64,000 bases of DNA from Conchocele bisecta (Eukaryota > Mollusca > Bivalvia > Lucinida > Thyasiridae): NCBI GenBank assembly GCA_029237695.1, contig CM055269.1, positions 29,050,956-29,114,955 on the forward strand, in the 5' to 3' direction. The notes under the pieces are model-generated. The model saw only the letters and a program-made list of their open reading frames with translations, searched no databases and was not told the origin of the DNA. The position numbers and the translations under genes are program-made. Within the stretch, counting starts at the first letter, position 1. The number at the start of each line of letters is the position of its first letter. Of this stretch, positions 30,931-42,172 are shown piece after piece.

Positions 30931-32867
30931 ACCCCAGCTTCAACAATAATTAAATCTATATTTTAATTAGTCAAGATCCAGAGCAGAATAAGTGCAGGTT
31001 ATTGGAAAATAGGTCCTACAACATCCATAAGAACAATGAAAGTAGCAGAGAATAGCAAAATGTGTGGTAACGGGTTCGTGTTTTAGAGAAAATCAATGGT
31101 GGTGTGCCACCTTAGTCTGATCCTTGACGGTTATTGGTTTGCATCGGTAACGGGCCAGTTTGACAGTCAACCTGTGTAAGTTACCATATGTGTAACTTAT
31201 TATAAAAATGTGATTGTTTTCAATTACGTACATATGTAATTTAATTATGAGGATACATGTATGTATAAAACACATTAGTAAGTCAAACACCATACATACG
31301 TATACAATTTAGTTAACATAGATTAGAGAATAATAAATGGTGCGAAATCGTCAATGGGGTAATAGTAGTCCAGTATGAACAAAATCGTGCGGGTGTTTTG
31401 AGGTCACTGACACAGTTTGCTTGCAAATCTTGATCCATTAATATCCAGTTTCACTTGAGGTACATGTGGGGGTGTTGGTCATGTGATGTAAACAGACTTT
31501 CCGTGGCCAATAAAAAATGTAAACAATATTGGAGGACATGACGAGGTTGGATTTTTCTTTCAAGTCTTAGGAATAAGTGAACCTATTGTTTAATTCATGC
31601 AGAACCAGTACAGACCGGCTGCAGGTAATGTACAAGTAGGTCCCACAACATCCATACTAATAGTGAAAGTAGGAGACTGGCCTTATTGGATGGGATTCGG
31701 TTAAAGTATATAGTAAAACTATTTGGTGTCTTCTAACCTATGCTGTGATACTTTGTGGGTGAAATCTTACATCAACACGGCATTGGAGGTGTGACTTGAA
31801 CAGCCAATCAGATGTCGGACTATAATTTATTAGAGGGAGAATTACTTGAGCGGACAGCAGTGCCATCTGACGTCATAATGACGCTCTACTAACCAAGATA
31901 TTGCTTGCATCATTCTGCTTGTAGCTTGATGCTTCTGCTTGCGGCCTTCTGCTTTCGGACTGTAGCTTGATGCTAACTTCCTGCGGCTTTGTCCTTACTG
32001 CTTTCGGCCTTATTCAAAGTGCTAAGTGCTTTGTTCTTACTTTCTATTGCAAATGCTTAGTGCAATACAACAGGGACACGAATAAGGACGTATCAATAAT
32101 TGCAATGTAAATAAGACGAATTAACAAAGCAATCAGCAGAATGGACATGTAAGAAAGACAAATACAATTACAACAAGCAGATTTCAAATGTATTAAATAC
32201 AAATAACGAATGAAATAACATGAATATAAGTTGTAATGGCATCAGCACGCAAGCATCAAGTCACATAGAATTATGGCGGATATTACCTTCCATACACCTG
32301 TGGTATTCTCAACTTCCGGGGCACACACATTTACATATTTACGTCGATATTGTGTGCGCAGTCAACCGGACACAGGTATTTATGTGTGGCTACACATACA
32401 CAGCTATTGTTCCAGAAATAAATCTACGCAGCTTCATTAAGGTTAGTAGTATATCTTATTATATCGCATATAGCATTTGCAAAAACAACTTGTGTTTCAT
32501 GTGTCGCAACATAATTCATTGTGAGGTGTATAGCTTGTAGTAGCGACGGCGAAGTTTTCCGCTGTCTCGACAACGGGTTGCTCTAGCGTGATGTACGGTA
32601 TACTGTAGTCAATGGCGTGTATTTGAGGAATAAAGTTTCACGTCCGCACACTAAAAATCCCAAAATCACATATAATCGTTTGGAAATGTATATTGAAACT
32701 TCAATAACTCTTGTACATATAGTGTTATTCACCTGTTAAATGATATTACCTTATTTTATTTTGCCCGCACTAATTGACCCCCATCCCCATTAGTTTGTAT
32801 TGGATGTATTACGGTGGCAGCGATTTTAGCAAATATTACTGAACATGGTGAAGTCGTAAAATGATAA

Positions 32868-33222
32868 TTCCAGCACAAAAATATTTACACAATTCCCTAA
32901 CATTTGATTGGCCCGTAGCAAGTCTCTGTCCAAAATTTATATCCCAGTAAACTCCCACGCCGAACTACTTTCCGTAACCGTGAGGCGCAGTTAAAATAAT
33001 TCTTAAGAAAACGGAAAATAAACACATTTTCTTGATGAATTTATTTCAAATGCTGGATTTATAAGGAATGAATGGCCTTTTTGTGGAATTTATCGGGGAT
33101 ATAAACTTGGAAAAGTCGCGGGAATACTGGACGAGGCCTTCCGGCCTTCGTTCAGTATTCCCGCGACTTTTCCAAGTTTATACCCCGATAAATTCCACAA
33201 AAAATCCATTCATTCCTATATT
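32868..33222. mobile_element. Palindromic element, family F, copy 1
   Basis: The core is a palindrome: TTTATCGGGGATATAAACTT, AAAGTCGCGGGAATACTGG and its inverse around GGCCTTCCGGCC. The flank 32868-33060 (AATTCCCTAACATTTGATTG, GCAAGTCTCTGTCC) is shared, inverted, with 41466-41805. Non-coding. Confidence 0.8.
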
Positions 33223-33317
33223 ACTAATGTAGTTGAGCAGTTTAGCATGTATTGCTATCTAAGAATATGCGAAAAATGGTAAACAAATAAATCGTATTGT
33301 ACACTGGTCACCGCATA

Positions 33318-33544
33318 CAGGGGCGGATTCAGCATATGGGGAACGGGGGGGGGGAGGGTTGTCTAGTTGCGAAGGTAACTTGCAATCTACTCACGTCCTG
33401 TAGCGTTTACGGCATTTAAATTCATACTCCAACTGGTGGTAAACTGTGATCTATGTAAACTCCGTGGCTGAACCGGGGGGCGTGCAACCCCGGACCCCCC
33501 CCCCCCCCACCCCCCCCCCTCCCCCCCATCCAGATCCGCCCCTG
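33318..33544. mobile_element. CAGGGGCGGATTCAG TIR element
   Basis: Ends CAGGGGCGGATTCAG and CCAGATCCGCCCCTG. Flanking 5-mers GCATA and ACATA match at four of five bases. A G-run and a C-run flank the inside. Same family as 29170-29577 and 30073-30308. Confidence 0.82.
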
Positions 33545-33724
33545 ACATACATGGTGTTCCACTGACCAAAGGCCGGATGTGTTGTTTATTTTTGTTAGGA
33601 TAAACAAAATAAGGGTGTCGTGTCTTCCTACTGATGTGTTACTGACATCACTACGGCAGCTTACAAGGAAGTGTGTATTTTATGTGTGTATCTCGTTCCC
33701 GCGACATAGTATCTGGTTCCCAGC

Positions 33725-34490
33725 GCTCCAGATAAGGAATTAGTAATTGAGTATTTGCACTCCATCATATCTGAAGCAATTCAGAATTGGGTATTTCAAT
33801 ATTTTAATTCGGTGAAATAAAATCACACCACTGTTTACACATCAACAGACAGCAATTATTGAATAGTTTGCCTCGAAATTAAAACATGTCTTGACATTTC
33901 ATTAGAATTGTCTCCTTGGAGACAATTCTAATGAATTACCAAGATATGTTTTCATGGGAAATAAGAAAAATATGCTATATTTGTAGTCTGGTTATTGTTT
34001 TCTGCAACATAATAAAGGTACCACAAATTTGTTATTGCTTTTTGATACAGTGCAACCTCTCTACAACAGCCACCCATGGAAAGACGCAAAATTGGCTGTT
34101 ATAGAGAGGTGGCTGTTGTAGGGAGGTTAATGCTGAATTAAATGTTATCGTCTGATGTTTATTTATTTTATTCAATAATTCTCAATAAAAACATGTTTTG
34201 ACAGCATTTTAGAATCATTTCCATTTTCTAAAGTGCTGTCAAAACATGTTTTTATTGAGAAAGAATGCAAAATCAACATCAGACGACAATGTTAATGCTC
34301 AGCAGTCTAAGGGTGAGATATAGAGGAAATCACCCATTTGGGATATAAAATAGCGGCTGTTACAGAGAGGGTGTTGTTGTAGAGAGGTGGCCGTTCGGGG
34401 AGGTTCGACTGTACTCGATATTTCTGATTTCAATTGGGTTTTTGGCACTTTTAATTGGGTATTTACGCAAATACGCAGCTTATCTGGAGC
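33725..34490. mobile_element. Family B foldback element with a nested MITE
   Basis: Ends GCTCCAGATAAG and CTTATCTGGAGC. A central hairpin ATTAGAATTGTCTCC and its inverse lies at 33901-33936. The same element, inverted and without the nested insert, is at 52661-53055. The insertion at 34048 is described separately. Confidence 0.85.
34048..34411. mobile_element. Family C MITE (CAGTGCAACCTCTCTACAAC), copy 1
   Basis: The 364-bp element starts CAGTGCAACCTCTCTACAAC and ends in a partial inverse GGTTCGACTG. TA dinucleotides flank it (34046-34047 and 34412-34413). The paralogous empty site at about 52740-52750 (read inverted: TTTTTGATACTCGCT) shows a single TA, confirming a TA duplication typical of Tc1/mariner-type transposition. 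A central AAAACATGTTTTGACAGC hairpin is present. Confidence 0.9.
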
Positions 34491-34654
34491 TCTGCGTTCC
34501 CATGAGATAGCATCTCGTCGGAACGACATAATCAGCCAAAAGAATAGTAGATATAGATATTACTCCGCCATCTTTAATTACAATGGTGCTATATTTTGAT
34601 TGGCTGAATATGTTGTGAGAACGAGACGAGACAGCTAACTCTTTTCCCAAAATA

Positions 34655-34790
34655 TATATCTCGTGGGAAAGAGATGCTATGTCGTGGGAACGAAATTGCT
34701 AACTCGTGGGAACGAGATGCCCTATCTTGGGAACGAGATCCTATCTCGTGGGAACGAGATTTTATGTCGTGGGAACAAGACAGAAAATAA
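34655..34790. repeat. CGTGGGAACGAGAT tandem repeat
   Basis: About five degenerate units of 26-30 bp with TCGTGGGAACGAGATGCTAT. Related to 5845-6038. Confidence 0.8.
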
Positions 34791-34924
34791 ATTGCGTATG
34801 TCCCTTTTAAGCTGCCGTACATCGCTGCATTTGTAATGCATACAGACACGAGTGATAAAACACCACGGTCTACATACTGCGTTTTAACGTCATACAATAC
34901 TCACAACACACTGGTAATCATACT

Positions 34925-35090
34925 AAACAGTTTCTGTATAATACTTCCCTGTTATATGTTGCTCTATAGCTTTTATTGGGGCTACCCATTCCGAATACAA
35001 TTTATTGACCCGCACCTAATCCGCACTTACACCTGTCCCATCCCATATCGACCGCGCATGCGCGCACGGGAGACTTCCTCTTTGCTTCGG
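34925..35090 (+). repeat. DIRS left inverted terminal repeat
   Basis: It contains CCTGTTATATGTTGCTCTAT, TTGACCCGCACCTAATCCGC, CTGTCCCATCCCATATCGAC and CGCGCATGCGCGCACGGGAG, all inverted at 40565-40732. The outer edge is near GTTTCTGTATAATACTTCCC. Confidence 0.88.
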
Positions 35091-35744
35091 ACGGCTGGCG
35101 TGAAAGTATCCTTTTTGGTGCTCATTTTCGTTTGGCTGTTTTATACACTCTATTCATGGTTATTGTCCGTAAGTAGGCAATATCTTCTGTAATAGAGTGG
35201 GGGCTATTTATTTATATAAGTTGCTAGTCGAAAATATTTCATTTTGAAAGTATTTCGAGTTTTTTTCTTGGTGTGGCCACAGGGCGCGAACTTCGCGATT
35301 TTCCTATTGTCGGACGTTCCTATTTTGGACAAATAAATGTTTTATTTTGTTTTTCGACTTTGTCTCGTTCGATATTTGAATAGGTTTTCCGTACCACGTT
35401 CACTAATGGGCTAAGGGAAACCTAAACCCAGTTCGGGTCAGGAAATTTGGTGGTGGTCACAAAACGGGAACTTGTGATTCTCATGAGATAATTTGTTTCC
35501 GTTGTTGCTAGAGACATAACGGTTGCTCTAATAAGAAACCGGGCTTGTCTCAGGCCTTGGGGGCCTCTATGGAGGGGCCTGACCATTAGGTACTATCAGG
35601 GTAAGTATCAATAAGTGAGATTCAGAAACTACAGTTGTTTCTGAGTCTGAGCCAAGTCCGAGTCCGAATAGTGGCAGGGTGTCTCTTATGACTGAGACAT
35701 CCAACGTCGCTAGTTCTGCTCTGGGTGGTCCGCTACCCACTGAG

Positions 35745-36020
35745 ACCGGACACCGGACACCGGACACCGGGCACCGGGCACCGGGCACCGGGCACCGGGC
35801 ACCGGGCACCGGGCACCGGGCACAGGGCACCGGACACCAGTTCTGCTCTGGGTTATACGCTAACCACTGAGCAAGAACACCGGACACCAGTTAACCGCCG
35901 AGCACGAACACCAGACACCGGTTCTGCTCTGGGTTATACGCCAACCACTGAGCAAGAACGCCGGACAATAGTTCTGCTCTGGGTTATTAGCTAACCACTG
36001 AGCAAGAACACCGGACACGG
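35745..36020. repeat. Two tandem arrays inside the DIRS 5' region
   Basis: About 12 copies of the 7-bp unit CACCGGG or CACCGGA (35745-35840) are followed by about four copies of a unit of 45-60 bp containing GTTCTGCTCTGGGTTATACG and CCACTGAGCAAGAACACCGG. Frames through it (GHRAPGT repeats) are artefacts. Confidence 0.9.
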
Positions 36021-36274
36021 GACAGGTAGATTCAAGGGGATAGGCGATGTGGGTATAGTACACGCAAATCCAATTGAGCGCGCCTCGGTGGAATGCAAGC
36101 GTATTCCTCCGGTCAACAGAAGTGTCAAATATAGCTACTGATAACGGCGACGCTGGTCTTGACCACGCCGTTTTCAGCGGAATATCTGTTCAAGGTTATG
36201 GATATACAACAGGGTAACGGTATAGGACATTGGCCTACCGACACACTGTATTAGTTCTGAGGTGAGTCTGATGA

Positions 36275-36498
36275 CGTCAGACAGGAGGGCGCACAGACTC
36301 GTCGATCAGGACGGGTAGATCCGGGTCTAGTAGCAAGAGAGCTAGGTATAGGTCATCTTCCAGTAGCTCGTCTACCAGGCCGCGGGATTGTATATCCATC
36401 AAACACAAACGACATTCTAGGTCGTGTCTAAGGTACGATCATAGACGTCGTCATAGGCATAGCAGACATAGATCAAGGTCACGATCAGATGATAATGT
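36275..36498 (+). pseudogene. DIRS gag-like fragment with SR-rich domain
   Basis: A plus-strand frame opens after a TGA at 36272 and reads a strongly Ser/Arg/His-rich sequence from about 36326 (for example SSSKRARYRSSSSSS and HRRRHRHSRHRSRSRSDD). Basic SR-rich tails are usual in nucleic-acid-binding gag proteins and in splicing factors. In this position the former is meant. The frame runs directly into a tRNA-like SINE at 36499. No zinc knuckle is seen. Confidence 0.6.
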
Positions 36499-36640
36499 GG
36501 GCTTCGTGGCGCAATCGGTTAAGACATTCGGCTAGATGATGGTGAATTTCATAAGACAAAATGCACCAGGCTTGTCAGAGTAAAAGGGCACTTCACCGGT
36601 ACGGGTGAATTTTAAAATCCTCTGATGGCATCAGGTGGGG
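36499..36640 (+). mobile_element. tRNA-derived SINE-like insertion
   Basis: GGGCTTCGTGGCGCAATCGG followed by TTAAGAC resembles the 5' half of a tRNA-Arg, with an internal promoter A box (TGGCGCAATCGG). A weak B-box-like GGTACGGGTGAATT follows near 36597. The 3' end and target duplication are not resolved. It is not a functional tRNA because anticodon and 3' arms do not fold. Confidence 0.55.
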
Positions 36641-37599
36641 AAGACAGGATGCGCACTGGGAGTCATCTAGTGATAGAGGACTCAGGACTGGTCTCAGCAG
36701 CTAGTGTAGCTGTGGAGAACAGTGCCCCTTCTATCCGGAGGCAGTAGCATCGGTATACCAGTATCAGTCTCAGGATAGTGGTCCTGTTTAACCTGCGCAG
36801 GTGTCGAGGGCTAAGTCTCTGTGTGAAGCAGACTAGGTTACTGCTTTCAAGGTTAGGCATAGACTGCCTCAGCCACACACTGTAGGAGGAATTGATCTTG
36901 CACAGGGTTTGACCCCAAAACTAAGTTGGATTTTTTAAAGCCAATACTTTTCTGGCACATCAGGGGCTCAAGTATTAGGTTATGCTTACATAAACTTGGC
37001 TCCTAGAGTATTCGGCCTTGGAAAAGGAGGCTCAGAGATGGGAGTATCCAAGGCTTAGTTCCATAAGGCACGGACTTGTTTTGTGCAAGGCCAGAGCGAC
37101 CATTGAGGTGAATGACGACAGAGCATTGTAGTCGCTGTTTCAGTAGTCAGTCAGAGCGACCAGGCATATCATGGCTACGTCTCTGACTATGTCGGCAGAC
37201 ATGGTTCTGTTGAGGAGCGACGCCACGTTAGCTACGGCGTCCATTCTTACGATACAGTGAAGGGATCTCCTTCGGGAAGCATCCCTTCAGGCCACGAATC
37301 TGTTTGCAAACAGATGTTCTCATGTGACTGCTGCTGACGCTGCAGTAAGCTAGAGTCAGCAGTTAGCGAGACTATCAGTGGCCTCTTTAGCCAAGCGGTT
37401 CGCTTATAGAAGCGCAACTCGGGCTGGAAAGGGGACATAAGCAAGCTTCAACATCCCCTTCTCCTAACCCAGCGAGTGAGGTAACGGGTAGCTTTAAGCA
37501 ATCCATAACACCTATACAGCCCCAATAGGGTGGGGCTCCCAGAGGGGCGCTACACGCATCAGAGATTGGCAATCTCCAGCTTCTACAGCGTGCTGTTTG
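36641..37599. other. DIRS interior, too decayed to translate
   Basis: This interval should hold the rest of gag and the RT start. No frame longer than about 110 codons with recognisable motifs is found on the sense strand. Confidence 0.5.
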
Positions 37600-38420
37600 T
37601 TGTACCAACAAACAGATCATTTCTAGATAGAGACGGCTCGATCGATACGTCGGACTATTAGAGTCAACGATTGGGCAGTCTCCATTGAACCACAGGAAGG
37701 TTATCTTCATATACCGATATGCCATGCGTCCAGAAACTTTCTAAGGCATGGTATAGCAGTTTTGTGTCCTATCCTTCAGAATAGCCACGGCGTTCACAAA
37801 ACTAATAGAGGTAATCTCGGCAGAGTCCAGACCGTGTGTCATTGCATACTTCAATACTTGGACGACTGGCTCCTGCACGATCAGTCCAGATACACACTGC
37901 TACTCAAGCTGCGTGTGTTCTGGGATCTTATCCCGGGGTTGGGTCTCATGCCGAACATAGAGATGTCGGAACTAGTACCGAAACAGGACATCTGATACGT
38001 AGGGATGAGTTTCCTTACCAGGCTGGGGATAGTCAGGGTACACTTGGACAGTGCCGATATGTACAGAGTAGACATGATGTTGCGAGTGATCTTCAAAGCT
38101 GTGTATCCACTTCAACTACCAGCCAGGGGGCTATTTTAGCTGCTATGGGTATTGAATTCAGAGGCAGATATGCGTTATCGGTCGTCTACCAATGTACTGT
38201 GGTCTACCTGTCGAGGGGGCTTCGAAAGTCTTTACCGAGGGGTCACTGTCAATGACAGTGACCAACGCGGTTATCAACAGGTAAAGCCACCCCTGGTTGG
38301 GTCTGTTTGCGACCATGATGGACAATCAGATCCCAATGTATGTGTCTCCAGTTCTGGACTCGAGGGCATAGGCGGTGGGCGCATGTCCGTCTCATGGAAA
38401 TGAGTATACGGGTAAGCATT
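37600..38420 (+). pseudogene. DIRS reverse transcriptase and RNase H, decayed
   Basis: The RT shows DWAVSIEPQEGYLHIPI at about 37669 (motif A region, with the usual aspartates altered), a frameshift near 37760, and CILQYLDDWLLHDQS at 37846-37890 (motif C). GLMPNIEMSELVPKQ follows, then a stop. The later stretch LFATMMDNQIPMYVSPVLDS at about 38306 matches the end of DIRS RNase H (DLFAT...YVSPVPD). Clear by motif though broken. Confidence 0.85.
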
Positions 38421-38529
38421 TCCACAATCAGTAAATTCGGGTCACACTAGTGGCACCATGCTGGCCAATGACAAGTTGGTTCTCCAGCATACTGGAACGT
38501 CTAGTGTACCATCCGGTGGGCATTCCAGT

Positions 38530-39560
38530 GTTTCCCAAGCTTCTGTCACAGCATGCAGGGGGAACACTTCATGCGAATACGCTCGTTCTGATTCTTCACG
38601 TTTGGAGGCTATCAGGAAGGGAATCAGAAAGGACAATTTTCGCGGCTAGCGCAGCAATCATTGCACAGGCAAAGTCATTTTGCTACTGCATACTAAGACG
38701 CGAATGGGAGGTCTGTGTTAATTGCTGTAAGTTAAGGCAAATTAATCCAGACAGTCCAGCTGTAGGCGAAATGGGCAATTTCCTTAGTAATTGTTCGATG
38801 AAAAGAAATCGTCAGCGTCGATTAGGAAGGGATACAGTAGGCATTGGCCAGCTGTTTCAAGTTCACTTCAGTGCCGATATGTATCATAGGTTCAGACCCC
38901 AGTTATAGGCGATGATTTCATTCTTCACTAGAGAAAGACCAGTAGCTAGAATAGTTAACCTAAAGGGAATATAACAGTGGTTATATGGGCTTTAACGAAA
39001 GATCAGTATGAGCCCATGTGACAGCTTCCCTCTTTTGATTGATCAGTCAAGAATGGGTTACTCCTCGTAGGCGGCGGGAATTACGCGGCCTGTACATGGG
39101 CGACCAGAATCTGGCTTGGATAATGATTCCGTTACTATGGTTGCGAAGCTGGGTTCCTTGCTAAGGCTCGGGTCCCAGGTAGGCATACCCGATCGTTCAT
39201 GATCCCAGGCCTGTCCAAATCGAGTCGGTTATCTGTGACATTATATACTTTACGTATTATATAATGTACAATTGTCGTATCTTAACTTGGTAAAAGCACA
39301 TGCTTCCGGTTAATAACAACAACAATGTCAATAGATTAAATTCATTCGCACTGATCCAGAATATGAGATTATCTCTCGCAACACGCAGAGCATATCGATC
39401 CAATTCGGTTAAGGGCTCATAAGGTTATAATCGATGCCCATGAGGTCGGAGCAGTATTTACCTCCTCTTGAGTTCCTCTATGGAGTGATCCTGGGGATAA
39501 GATAATGGAAGCGGCATCCGGGAAGTCTCATTCCACTTTTATCAGTTTTACATACGTACA
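38530..39560 (+). pseudogene. DIRS tyrosine recombinase, decayed
   Basis: The N-terminal part resembles the DIRS recombinase entry region (LILHVWRLSG, then REWEVCVNCCKLRQINPDSP at about 38700). After several stops the C-terminal active-site block is seen at about 39433-39540 as AHEVGAVFTSS and then MEAASGKSHSTFISFTY. The conserved arginine of the AHEVR motif is glycine here. Inactive. Confidence 0.78.
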
Positions 39561-40493
39561 CTGACGGCGCAGAGCGCAGATATGTACACATTGGATCCCC
39601 TAGTCGCGGCCGGCAGGGTTGTTGCGGGTGAAAAGCATGTGTAAAAGGCTCAATTTTTTAGCCTGTTGTTATTGTGGGCCAGTGGATCTAGTCCAGGATA
39701 ACAAATTGGTGGTATATTCACATTGGCAATACAAAACGTTCTAGTTATCAGCTAGTTCAAGTTTTGTGCCTGGAAAGTTTTCGTAGATTGTTGTCTTGAT
39801 TTCACATGACAGTTATGCCAGTCTGGATACATATTTTACTATAATGTGTGCAGTTGTGTGTGGTTACCAATGATTGTGAGGTCCGGAGAGGGTAACGGTG
39901 AGTTCCCTGTGCTCCGGGGAGCTAACGGTACTAGGTATCATGACACTCGAAAACACATAATCATTCATCCAGGGTCATGAATACCATGTTTTGTAATTAT
40001 GGATAGTATGTGGTTGTCAATATGCATATGGTATTTTATGTTAGCATTAATATTTGTAAGTAATGTGGGTTACAACTTTAAGAGACTTGTGGACATGGCC
40101 AATTGTCAGTGTAGATACTGTGAGTCTTAGATGTGAGGCACAACAGTGTGTATGACATGACGCTAACATGATATGAGTTAGTCACATTCAGTGCATGTGA
40201 AACTGCGACTGGGGACAGTACTCAAGCAGACCAGAAGACTTAGCTGGCGGCTCAGTTATCTTCTGGGAGCAGAAATAGGGGGGGGGGCGCCCGCTGCTCA
40301 GACGGTGCCCGGGTCTAGTCAACAAGTTGTTTGGTGAGTCAATTTATTGATCCTAGCTTAAGTATTCACAGAGCGAATTAATTTATTGTTTCTGGTTTCG
40401 GTATCACCTTACCTTCCCGCCTTGGAGACAAATTCTAGCAACATATAACAGGGAAGTATGATACAGAAATCAGAATGTTTCAATGTAAAATTA
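39561..40493. other. DIRS 3' non-coding region
   Basis: No frame. In intact DIRS elements the internal complementary region, which pairs with both termini during replication, lies here; I could not delimit it. Confidence 0.45.
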
Positions 40494-40732
40494 GTTTCTG
40501 TGAGTACTTACCTGTTATATGTATTTAACACCCGCCTCCCACCCCGCAAGGTGAGAGATTTGTTCTATCGCAAAGAGGAAGTCTCCCGTGCGCGCATGCG
40601 CGGTCGATATGGGATGGGACAGGTGTAAGTGCGGACTAGGTGCGGGTCAATAAATTGTACTCGGAGTGGTTAGCCCCAATAGAAGCTATATAGCAACATA
40701 TAACAGGTAAGTACTCACAGAAACTAATTTTA
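40494..40732 (-). repeat. DIRS right inverted terminal repeat with inner palindrome
   Basis: 40565-40732 is the inverse of the left ITR. In addition GTTTCTGTGAGTACTTACCT at about 40494 is inverted at about 40709-40728, so the right end alone forms a 235-bp hairpin. Confidence 0.85.
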
Positions 40733-41465
40733 TATTGAAAAATTCTGATGTTCATAACATGTATTAAGGGGAGACAAACACGTACTTTGAAATGAATGAT
40801 GATTTAATATGATATTTATTAAAACAGTTTCCTGATTTCATAAGAAACGAGCCTATGAAATCAGTTAACGACGAGTTACTAAATATCATATTAAATTAAC
40901 ACAAACGTTATATTCTATTTATTGCATAATCTAAGAAACATTAATTGAGGGCTGTACTGATCACGCATCATGTTTTATGCAGCGGTCTCATTTGCATATT
41001 TATTACACTAGTGTATTGTGATTTTATTACACTGTGTTATCACACATGTTCTGCAATAAAACACGTATAATGACTATGAGTGAAAATATAAATACATGCA
41101 CATATAATTATGTATACTTTTAAACTAACGCTACAGTTAACGATACCGTATAAAATACCCTGTCTCTATTGTTGGTAAGAAGGCGGATATACTGTATTAC
41201 ATATAGAGAGACGCGTGTGGTGATAAATGCAGTATATGAGCCGCCGGCGCCGCCGGCTGGGAAAATGTATTGTGCGACGCGTACGACCAGCGTAGTCCCA
41301 GTTCGTTATTCAGCCATTGAACTAGGATAACTGGCATCAGATTAGGATTATTTTCATTTCAGGGCTGAATATATTTTTTTTTTATTGTAAATATTCAGTT
41401 CTGAGTTGGGGAGTTTCCCCCCATTTGCACATGTACTTGAACATGTACATGCACTTGTACAGGTA
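40733..41465. other. Unassigned DNA with a small foldback
   Basis: An inverted repeat at about 40799-40905 (GATTTAATATGATATTTA and inverse) lies here. Otherwise nothing is recognised. Confidence 0.5.
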
Positions 41466-41805
41466 ATATTATAGGAATGAAGGCCTTTTTGTGGAATTTA
41501 TCGGGGTATAAACTTGGAAAAGTCGCGGGAATACTGTAGGAAGGCCGGAAGGCCTCGTCCAGTATTCCCGCGACTTTTCCAAGTTTATATCCCCGATAAA
41601 TTCACCAAAAAGGCCATTCATTCCTTATAATTCCAGCATTTGAAATAAATTCATCAAGAAAATGTGTTTATTTTCCGTTTTCTTAAGAATTATTTTAACT
41701 GCGGAGTTTACTGGGATATACATTTTGGACAGAGACTTGCTACGGGCCAATCAAATGTTAGGGAATTGTGTAAATATTGTTGTGCTGGAATTATATTGGC
41801 TTTAG
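41466..41805. mobile_element. Palindromic element, family F, copy 2 (inverted)
   Basis: Inverse of 32868-33222, sharing the AAAGTCGCGGGAATACTGG palindrome and the flank with GGACAGAGACTTGCTACGGG. The two copies bracket the DIRS region. Confidence 0.8.
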
Positions 41806-41890
41806 TACTAAACCCATAAACCCAATGACCTTAGCTGTTGATAGGCCGTTAAACCCCAACAAACAAACAAAATAAACAAACAAACTGGGT
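41806..41890 (+). mobile_element. SINE 3' tail
   Basis: CCAATGACCTTAGCTGTTGA then GGCCGTTAAACCCCAACAAA and (AAAC)n. This tail is typical of tRNA-derived SINEs that I associate with molluscs. The body is not recognised. A reverse copy starts at about 52350 (GTGTTTAACGACCTAAGGTC). Confidence 0.6.
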
Positions 41891-41951
41891 GAAGATCTGC
41901 ATTGCCCAAATTTTGTAAGGTGCCTTTTTTGTTCTCAGCCGGTGGCTCATA

Positions 41952-42165
41952 CAGTGGAACCTCTATAAACTGGACACCCTGGGAGGTTCCCCATGGTGTC
42001 CGGTTTAGAGAGGTTCCGCTGTAAATCCGCTGAACATATGTCTATTCCAAGGTATGCGGATCTTTGTGAACTTGAACAAGCATTATTATCATAAATATAC
42101 AATGAAACCCATACAATTAAGGATACACAGACTGCCGACGTGTCCGGTTTACAGAGGTTCTACTG
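41952..42165. mobile_element. Family D hairpin MITE (CAGTGGAACCTCT), copy 1
   Basis: Flanked by TA on both sides. The left third is a hairpin pairing GGACACCCTGGGAGG with its inverse. The far end repeats GTCCGGTTTACAGAGGTTCT before ACTG-TA. Other copies: 44635, 50144, 51379 and 53376. Confidence 0.85.
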
Positions 42166-42172
42166 TATTGCA

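Larger units (their letters stand above)
28960..32300. repeat. Large degraded inverted repeat (foldback) region
   Basis: Left-arm pieces match right-arm pieces in reverse. CAGTATGGAAGGTCATATCC followed by GCCATAATTATAT at about 28990 matches 32250-32300. GACACCAAATAGTTTTACT, CCTACTTTCACTATT and GATGTTGTGGGACC at about 29974-30060 match 31640-31735. GGCCACGGAAA plus CTGTTTACAT at about 30338 matches 31490-31515. Arms are interrupted by two TIR elements and by the copy-2 dispersed repeat. No protein seen. Confidence 0.65.
34925..40732 (+). mobile_element. DIRS-type tyrosine-recombinase retrotransposon, decayed
   Basis: About 5.8 kb is bounded by inverted terminal repeats of about 160 bp instead of LTRs. 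In order it has an SR-rich gag-like stretch, RT with YLDDW, RNase H and a tyrosine recombinase. This order and the inverted ends define DIRS elements, which integrate a circular copy by recombination without target duplication. Many stops and frameshifts, a tandem array and a SINE make it non-functional. Confidence 0.85.

Noticed and set aside
35567..36063. ORFs reading GHRAPGT or CPVPGAR repeats
   Set aside because: Artefacts of the CACCGGG and about 50-bp tandem arrays in the DIRS element.
36499..36575. Functional tRNA gene (tRNA-Arg-like)
   Set aside because: Only the 5' part with an A box is tRNA-like; no anticodon stem, T arm or acceptor closure can be formed, so a SINE is more likely.
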